A stretch of 29,816 bases of DNA, taken from contig JBDROF010000064.1 in NCBI GenBank assembly GCA_043810345.1, forward strand, positions 1 to 29,816. Reading direction: 5' to 3'. The stretch comes from QYOJ01 sp043810345. GTDB lineage: Bacteria; Bacteroidota; Bacteroidia; Bacteroidales; FEN-979. Below the pieces are notes generated by a model, which searched no databases, was not told the origin of the DNA, and saw only the letters and a list, made by a program, of their open reading frames with translations. The position numbers and the translations under genes were made by a program. Of this stretch, positions 25,757 to 29,816 are shown piece by piece (within the stretch, counting starts at the first letter, position 1; each line of letters begins with the position of its first letter).

Positions 25757-26881
25757 ATGTTGAGCCAAAAACAGATCGTTGAGAAGGCGCTGGCCATGGA
25801 ATTTCTTGATGCCCGGGAGGGATATGTACTATTCAGTGACTTCCCCCTGGCCAGCCTGATCGCTCTTGGTCATGCCGTGCGGATGAAACAGCATCCCGAT
25901 AAGGTGGTTTCGTGGATCATCGACCGGAATGTCAACATCACCAATATCTGTCTTTCCGGTTGTAAATTCTGTAATTTCTACCGCACCTCCCGGAGTGATG
26001 ACGCCTATGTCACCACGCTGCACGAATACATTCAAAAAATCGATGAGATGCAGAAGCTGGGAGGCAATCAGCTCCTGCTCCAGGGGGGGATGCATCCGAA
26101 ACTGGGACTGGATTTTTACCAGCAACTCTTTCGTGACCTGAAAAGACATTATCCACTGCTGCGCCTTCATGCCCTCGGACCTCCGGAGATCGTCCATCTG
26201 GCAAGGATGGAGAAGCTCTCTTTCAAAGAGGTGTTGGAACATCTGGTAGAGGCAGGCCTGAGCAGTTTGCCGGGCGCAGGCGCCGAGATCCTGGTTGACC
26301 GCGTAAGAAAGGAGTTATCCCCGGCAAAATGTACCGCCATTGAATGGCTGGAGGTAATGCGTGCAGCCCATATTCTAAACCTCACCACCTCCGCCACCAT
26401 GATGTTCGGTAGCATCGAAACCATTGAAGAGCGGCTGGAACATCTCATCGCTTTGCGGACCCTTCAATCGGAGAAACCTGCCGGCCACAAAGGATTCCTG
26501 AATTTCGTCCCCTGGTCTTTCCAGGATGAAAACACCGAGCTAAGAAAAAAATCCGGGGTCACCAACAACGTGACTCCGGAAGAGTATATCCGCATGATCG
26601 CCATCAGCCGGATCATGCTCCCAAACATCCCCAATATCCAGGCATCGTGGCTCACCGTGGGAAAAGAAACAGCTCAACTGGCTCTCCATGCAGGTGCTAA
26701 CGATTTCGGCAGCATCATGATCGAAGAGAACGTAGTCTCAGTCGCCGGCGCCTTCTACAAATTCGATGCAGAAGGTATTCAGCAGGCAATCCGGGAAGCT
26801 GGGTTCACACCGGTGCTCAGAGACCAGGATTTTACCCCCCAGCCCCCTAAAGGGGGAGGAAATCCCCTTCAGGGGATTTAG
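25757..26881 (+). CDS. mqnC: cyclic dehypoxanthine futalosine synthase (radical SAM)
   Basis: MqnC cyclises dehypoxanthine futalosine in the futalosine route to menaquinone. The radical-SAM cluster motif is C65-x3-C69-x2-C72 (CLSGCKFC). Other family features are LLQGGMHPKLGLDFY, LSSLPGAGAEIL, GHKGFLNFVPWSFQ and the C-terminal GANDFGSIMIEENVVSVAG, which favours MqnC over the related MqnE and CofH. It has 374 residues, with the last 15 (TPQPPKGGGNPLQGI) encoded by a palindromic repeat that also supplies the TAG stop; the family normally ends just before this. Both flanking genes are on the other strand, so it is probably monocistronic. No other mqn gene lies nearby. Confidence 0.92.
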   Translation: MLSQKQIVEKALAMEFLDAREGYVLFSDFPLASLIALGHAVRMKQHPDKVVSWIIDRNVNITNICLSGCKFCNFYRTSRSDDAYVTTLHEYIQKIDEMQKLGGNQLLLQGGMHPKLGLDFYQQLFRDLKRHYPLLRLHALGPPEIVHLARMEKLSFKEVLEHLVEAGLSSLPGAGAEILVDRVRKELSPAKCTAIEWLEVMRAAHILNLTTSATMMFGSIETIEERLEHLIALRTLQSEKPAGHKGFLNFVPWSFQDENTELRKKSGVTNNVTPEEYIRMIAISRIMLPNIPNIQASWLTVGKETAQLALHAGANDFGSIMIEENVVSVAGAFYKFDAEGIQQAIREAGFTPVLRDQDFTPQPPKGGGNPLQGI

Positions 26882-26885
26882 GGGT
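26834..26885. repeat. palindromic CCCCTGAAGGGG element forming the 3' end of mqnC
   Basis: A 52-bp short version of the element at 5798-5901. The inverted ends ACCCCCCAGCCCCCTAAAGG and ACCCCTAAATCCCCTGAAGG (the latter reverse complemented) match well. It covers the last codons and stop of mqnC and reaches the first base of the convergent DUF4136-like gene's stop, so it could also act as a two-way transcript end. Confidence 0.85.
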
Positions 26886-27526
26886 TACTGAAACTTCAGC
26901 AGGTTGTTCTTCGTCCAGTCCTGATACACACTTTTGGCAATGTCGGTGGAGGCGGCGTCGATGTAGTCAGGATCAGTGATGCTGACCTGGGCAGTCCACA
27001 GTAACTCGTCCTTTTTGTTGCCATAGAGGTTGGCATTCAGGTTGACCACCGTAGTGGTGGTCCAGTAACCTCCTGTGGTGACAACATTGTATCCCGGACC
27101 AAAATAGGGATAGTACCAGTTGTAATAGCCATAGTAGTTCCAGTAGTAGTCGGGATAAATGGTGGTGGACGGCGGTACGTAATTCTTCTCCTTATCTGTG
27201 CCTTTGTAAGCAAAGATCAGAATACCATCAGCCCCAACACTGTCGATAAGCCTCTCCAGGTCTGCGTATTCATACTTGACGTTGGGATTTAGAAAATCCA
27301 GCGCAGAGATCGCCTTAATCCCTTTGGTGTTGAAATAGGATACCATGGCGTCCTCAAACGGTTTTTCATACTCCAGTTTATCGAACATCCCCCAAACAAT
27401 CACTTTGCTGATCTGCTCATTAACCTTGGGATTTTTCCAGGAGGTGAGCGTAACGGGCGAACAGGCAGTAATTAAGAAAGCAGCTATTACTCCAATCACT
27501 GCCACAGAGATTGTTTGTTTTTTCAT
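26885..27526 (-). CDS. DUF4136-like lipoprotein
   Basis: A 213-residue predicted lipoprotein. The signal peptide ends at the lipobox FLITAC with C22. The mature start SPVTLTSWKNPKVNEQISKVIVWGMF and the IRKLID-like pattern of alternating strands and helices (LERLIDSVGADGILIFAYKG) fit the DUF4136 group of envelope lipoproteins. A short aromatic low-complexity stretch (YPDYYWNYYGYYNWYYPYF) follows and then the conserved-looking DELLWTAQVSITDPDYIDAA end. Function is unknown for this group. The gene is convergent with mqnC, separated only by the palindromic repeat. Upstream on the minus strand GTACTTTTACTTTTCG (27571-27586) is a weak -7-like sequence. Confidence 0.75.
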   Translation of the reverse strand: MKKQTISVAVIGVIAAFLITACSPVTLTSWKNPKVNEQISKVIVWGMFDKLEYEKPFEDAMVSYFNTKGIKAISALDFLNPNVKYEYADLERLIDSVGADGILIFAYKGTDKEKNYVPPSTTIYPDYYWNYYGYYNWYYPYFGPGYNVVTTGGYWTTTTVVNLNANLYGNKKDELLWTAQVSITDPDYIDAASTDIAKSVYQDWTKNNLLKFQ

Positions 27527-27636
27527 GGGTGTGGATTTTGTTGTACCATACTATTGTTTGTTTTGATTATCGAAAAGTAAAAGTACAAAGACTTTGGTAA
27601 AAATCATTGTATAATCCAAAAAACCCTGATCCCCTT

Positions 27637-27786
27637 CTATTTCCTGACCGTTTCCGTAACCAAGTAACTTAGCGCAATACCGGAGGTTTTTTCCCCGGAA
27701 CCGTCAAACGATACAAAACCTGTTACAATCATATCGGGGACTTCATTAATCAGAAATTCAGACGGAATGATTTGGCTTTGTATACC
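27637..27786 (-). pseudogene. possible 3' remnant of a gene (49 codons, no start)
   Basis: An open minus-strand frame between two stops reads GIQSQIIPSEFLINEVPDMI and continues TGFVSFDGSGEKTSGIALSY to LVTETVRK before TAG. The composition looks protein-like, but there is no suitable start, and the sequence directly upstream (GTNLWIEVYKAKSF) seems coding in a different frame. It may be the decayed tail of a longer gene replaced by the propeller gene. I do not recognise the family, and chance is possible. The rest of the 291-bp gap 27527-27817 shows nothing else. Confidence 0.3.
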
Positions 27787-27817
27787 TCAATCCAGAGATT
27801 TGTGCCTACAGAAAATG

Positions 27818-29014
27818 TCACTGCTTAATAACCTTCCCCACCTGTAGCGTCTTTTCATTGGTCAACCTGACTATATAAATCCCGTGGGGCAGATCACTAA
27901 TATCGATTTGGATTTTGGGTTCGGTGATTTGACTGGCAATGAGTTGCTGACCATTCAGGTTCATTATGGATAAGTGACTTTTGGTTTGGATTTCTGATGC
28001 TTTGATGGTTATATAGTCGGATGAAGGGTTAGGGTATATTTTTAAGTTGTTTGGTTTGGTTGTTAAATCAATTAAACCCGTACCGCCGTTTGTAGTTTTT
28101 AAAATGCTTCCACCATCGCCTACTGCATAACCTGTATTGGCATCGGTAAAGTAAATTGAACTTAAAGAATTAGTTGTCCCGCTCGATTGGGCAGTCCAGG
28201 TTGTACCACTATTTGCAGTTTTTAAGATGGTTCCACCATCACCTGCCACGTACCCTGTATTGGTATCGGAGAAGTAAACTGACCATAAAAAAATATTTGT
28301 TCCGCTTGGTAAAGCATTCCAGGTCGTGCCTCCATTTATGGTTTTTAAGATTGTGCCAAATATACCTACTGTATACCCAGTATTGGCATCAAGAAAATAA
28401 ACGGAAAATAATTCATTAGTAGTACCGCTCGATAAGGCAGACCAGGTTGTGCCTCCATTTAAGGTCTTTACAATTGTTCCTAAACCGCCCACAGCATATC
28501 CCGTATTGGCATCGGTAAAGTAAACAGAACTTAAATTGTTACTTGTTCCACTCGGTAAAACAGACCAGGTTGTGCCTCCATCAATCGTTTTTAAAATAGT
28601 TCCAAACATCCCCACTGAGTAACCTGTACTGGCAATAGGAAAACAAACAGAATATAGTCCATAGAATGTTCCGCTCGACAGGGTAGTCCAAATTGTGCCT
28701 CCATCAATCGTTTTTAAAATGGTTCCACCATAACTCAATGTGGGGTCAATACCCACAGCATAACCTGTTAAGGCATTGGTAAAATAAACTGACATTAAAT
28801 GGTCGGTTGTTCCACTCGGCAAAGCAGACCAGGTAGTGCCTTCATCAATGGTTTTTAAAATGGTTCCGCTATCACCTGCAACATATCCTGTATTGGCATC
28901 GGAGAAGCAAACCGACCGTAAAGAGTAAGTTGTTCCGCTCGTTAAAGCAGTCCATTGTGAAAAACAAAATACTGAAAAAAACAAAAAACAGATTAAAGAG
29001 AAAAATTTTTTCAT
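27818..29014 (-). CDS. secreted seven-repeat beta-propeller (Ycf48-like) with T9SS sorting domain
   Basis: A 398-residue predicted T9SS cargo. The signal peptide is residues 1-19 (MKKFFSLICFLFFSVFCFS). Then come seven tandem repeats of about 41 residues, each like W(S/T)ALxSGT...L.SVYF.DANTGYAVG..GTILKT.(D/N)GGTT, as in Ycf48/BNR-type propellers; repeat 2 has a six-residue insertion (DPTLSY). Seven repeats suggest a closed seven-bladed propeller. Residues about 320-398 form a type A sorting domain (IYPNPSSDYITIK, LSIMNLNGQQL, LPHGIYIVRL), used for export and surface attachment through the type IX system. No catalytic residues are evident; it is probably a binding or structural surface protein. 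The repeats are near-identical at DNA level, and the region is visibly more AT-rich than the flanking core genes. Confidence 0.88.
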   Translation of the reverse strand: MKKFFSLICFLFFSVFCFSQWTALTSGTTYSLRSVCFSDANTGYVAGDSGTILKTIDEGTTWSALPSGTTDHLMSVYFTNALTGYAVGIDPTLSYGGTILKTIDGGTIWTTLSSGTFYGLYSVCFPIASTGYSVGMFGTILKTIDGGTTWSVLPSGTSNNLSSVYFTDANTGYAVGGLGTIVKTLNGGTTWSALSSGTTNELFSVYFLDANTGYTVGIFGTILKTINGGTTWNALPSGTNIFLWSVYFSDTNTGYVAGDGGTILKTANSGTTWTAQSSGTTNSLSSIYFTDANTGYAVGDGGSILKTTNGGTGLIDLTTKPNNLKIYPNPSSDYITIKASEIQTKSHLSIMNLNGQQLIASQITEPKIQIDISDLPHGIYIVRLTNEKTLQVGKVIKQ

Positions 29015-29084
29015 AATACTCCTGATTTACAAATAGTGACCTATTTAAATGCTTAATTAACATTCCACCTCCACCGGCCTATTA

Positions 29085-29119
29085 CCTGCCGGCCCCACAA
29101 GTATACCCCGCCGGACAGG
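29085..29119 (-). terminator. hairpin downstream of the FISUMP gene
   Basis: CCTGCCGGC (29085-29093) pairs with GCCGGACAGG (29110-29119) with one bulged A, enclosing a 16-nt loop. It lies 29 nt past the stop of the FISUMP-domain gene. There is no run of U after it, so it is only a weak terminator candidate. Confidence 0.3.
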
Positions 29120-29147
29120 GTTTTGAATCTTTTAGTTCCAGGAGATT

Positions 29148-29816
29148 CTAGTCGTCCTTCAGGCAACGAACTGATCGCGCGGTATTCTTTGATCCAAAAT
29201 CACGCCAGATCATTGAAAGATCATATGTGATCCAACGAATTGCAGAAGAGTTTGTCCCCGGATATTCAGTAGTTGACCACCACCTTCCACCATATTTTTT
29301 TTCCATAAAAAGGCCATCACTATTCCGAAGTCCTCCTGGCAATCCGGTAAATCCACTTTCGTTCGATGCACCTGAATTAGGTTCCATCCAATGATTTGTT
29401 TCGGATTCTTTCAGTTTTCCTCCTTCATAGGTTCCCCGCCACTCCATCCACTGGTATGCTTCGAATTCGCTCATCCCCAGAAACATCTCCAGTACTATCC
29501 ATTCTTCATCGCTAGGCACATGCCATCCGTTCGGGCAGATTCCCTGTACCCCGCTGGGAATGGAATTGCTGCTTTCGGCCCCATGCATCACCGCAGCCCA
29601 GGTGTACAATTTACCGTATGTTAAAGAATTATAAACCGAGTCATCGTAGTTGAACCAGTAGGGGGTAGTGTAATCCCCAAAGATAGGGCCAACTCCCGTC
29701 CCATCCGTCAGCGGGGTTCCATCGGAATAATGCGTGGAATTAACGTTCTCGCGCATCCAGCATTGGTTCCCGATTTGCACCGTATAGTACACATTGCCGT
29801 CAAAGTCACTCACAGC
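29148..29816 (-). CDS. FISUMP-domain protein, 5' end beyond the window
   Basis: The open frame continues to the right edge; the first visible codons read AVSDFDGNVYYTVQIGNQCW, and a GTG at 29813 is only an artificial start because the frame is still open and the domain normally follows a longer N-terminus with a signal peptide. The visible 222 residues are one Fibrobacter succinogenes major domain (Fib_succ_major): IGNQCWMRENVNSTHYSDG, YGKLYTWAAVMH, GICPNGWHVPSDEEW, GGRWWSTTEY and the end ARSVRCLKDD. These are extracytoplasmic domains of unknown function common in Bacteroidota and Fibrobacterota surface proteins. It is codirectional with the propeller gene 133 nt downstream. Confidence 0.88.
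   Translation of the reverse strand, partial: AVSDFDGNVYYTVQIGNQCWMRENVNSTHYSDGTPLTDGTGVGPIFGDYTTPYWFNYDDSVYNSLTYGKLYTWAAVMHGAESSNSIPSGVQGICPNGWHVPSDEEWIVLEMFLGMSEFEAYQWMEWRGTYEGGKLKESETNHWMEPNSGASNESGFTGLPGGLRNSDGLFMEKKYGGRWWSTTEYPGTNSSAIRWITYDLSMIWRDFGSKNTARSVRCLKDD

Overview
The window looks like chromosomal DNA of a member of the Bacteroidota (Bacteroidetes), probably an environmental Bacteroidales/Marinilabiliales-type organism; the phylum is well supported, the order is a guess. Evidence: a MurF-alanine racemase fusion, GldH, a type IX secretion (T9SS) C-terminal sorting domain, a di-heme menaquinone-type succinate dehydrogenase, the gene order delta'-RicT-GldH-PBP1A, and promoter -7 boxes of the Bacteroidetes TAnnTTTG type. 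I see no rRNA, tRNA, CRISPR array, transposase or phage gene.

Layout. 1-0.56 kb (-): an alpha/beta hydrolase broken by an internal deletion. 0.56-0.77 kb: a nonamer tandem repeat and a 118-bp palindromic repeat. 0.77-2.2 kb (-): Xaa-Pro aminopeptidase. 2.3-6.7 kb (+): sdhC-sdhA-sdhB-holB, closely packed with ATGA overlaps. 6.8-10.7 kb (+): ricT-like, gldH, penicillin-binding protein 1A. 10.7-25.7 kb (-): nine co-directional genes; in transcription order leucyl aminopeptidase, pdxA, murF-alr, a family 2 glycosyltransferase, a GT-C membrane glycosyltransferase, an anchored beta-sandwich/FG-GAP-like protein, a GH16 lipoprotein, an LtaS-like phosphotransferase (frameshifted) and a short saccharopine dehydrogenase-like protein. 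25.8-26.9 kb (+): mqnC. 26.9-29.8 kb (-): a DUF4136-like lipoprotein, a small gene remnant, a T9SS-secreted seven-repeat beta-propeller and the 3' part of a FISUMP-domain protein.

How genes fit together. MqnC (futalosine menaquinone pathway) and the di-heme succinate dehydrogenase belong to the same menaquinone-based respiration. PdxA (PLP synthesis), MurF-Alr (PLP-dependent D-Ala supply plus peptide addition) and PBP1A serve cell-wall building. The five genes from 20.6 to 11.6 kb look like an envelope-glycan locus: a lipid-linked sugar synthase, a GT-C enzyme, an LtaS-like enzyme and a GH16 enzyme. Three of these proteins appear to carry the same extracytoplasmic beta-sandwich domain, which I do not recognise as a described system.

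The most unusual feature is repeat content inside genes. A CCCCTGAAGGGG-type palindromic element lies in frame within holB and forms the 3' end of mqnC, read in the same phase both times. Heptanucleotide tandem repeats (GCCAACT, CGTAATT, RAGAYGT-like) sit in frame within murF-alr (twice) and the family 2 glycosyltransferase, and again in the lap-pdxA gap.
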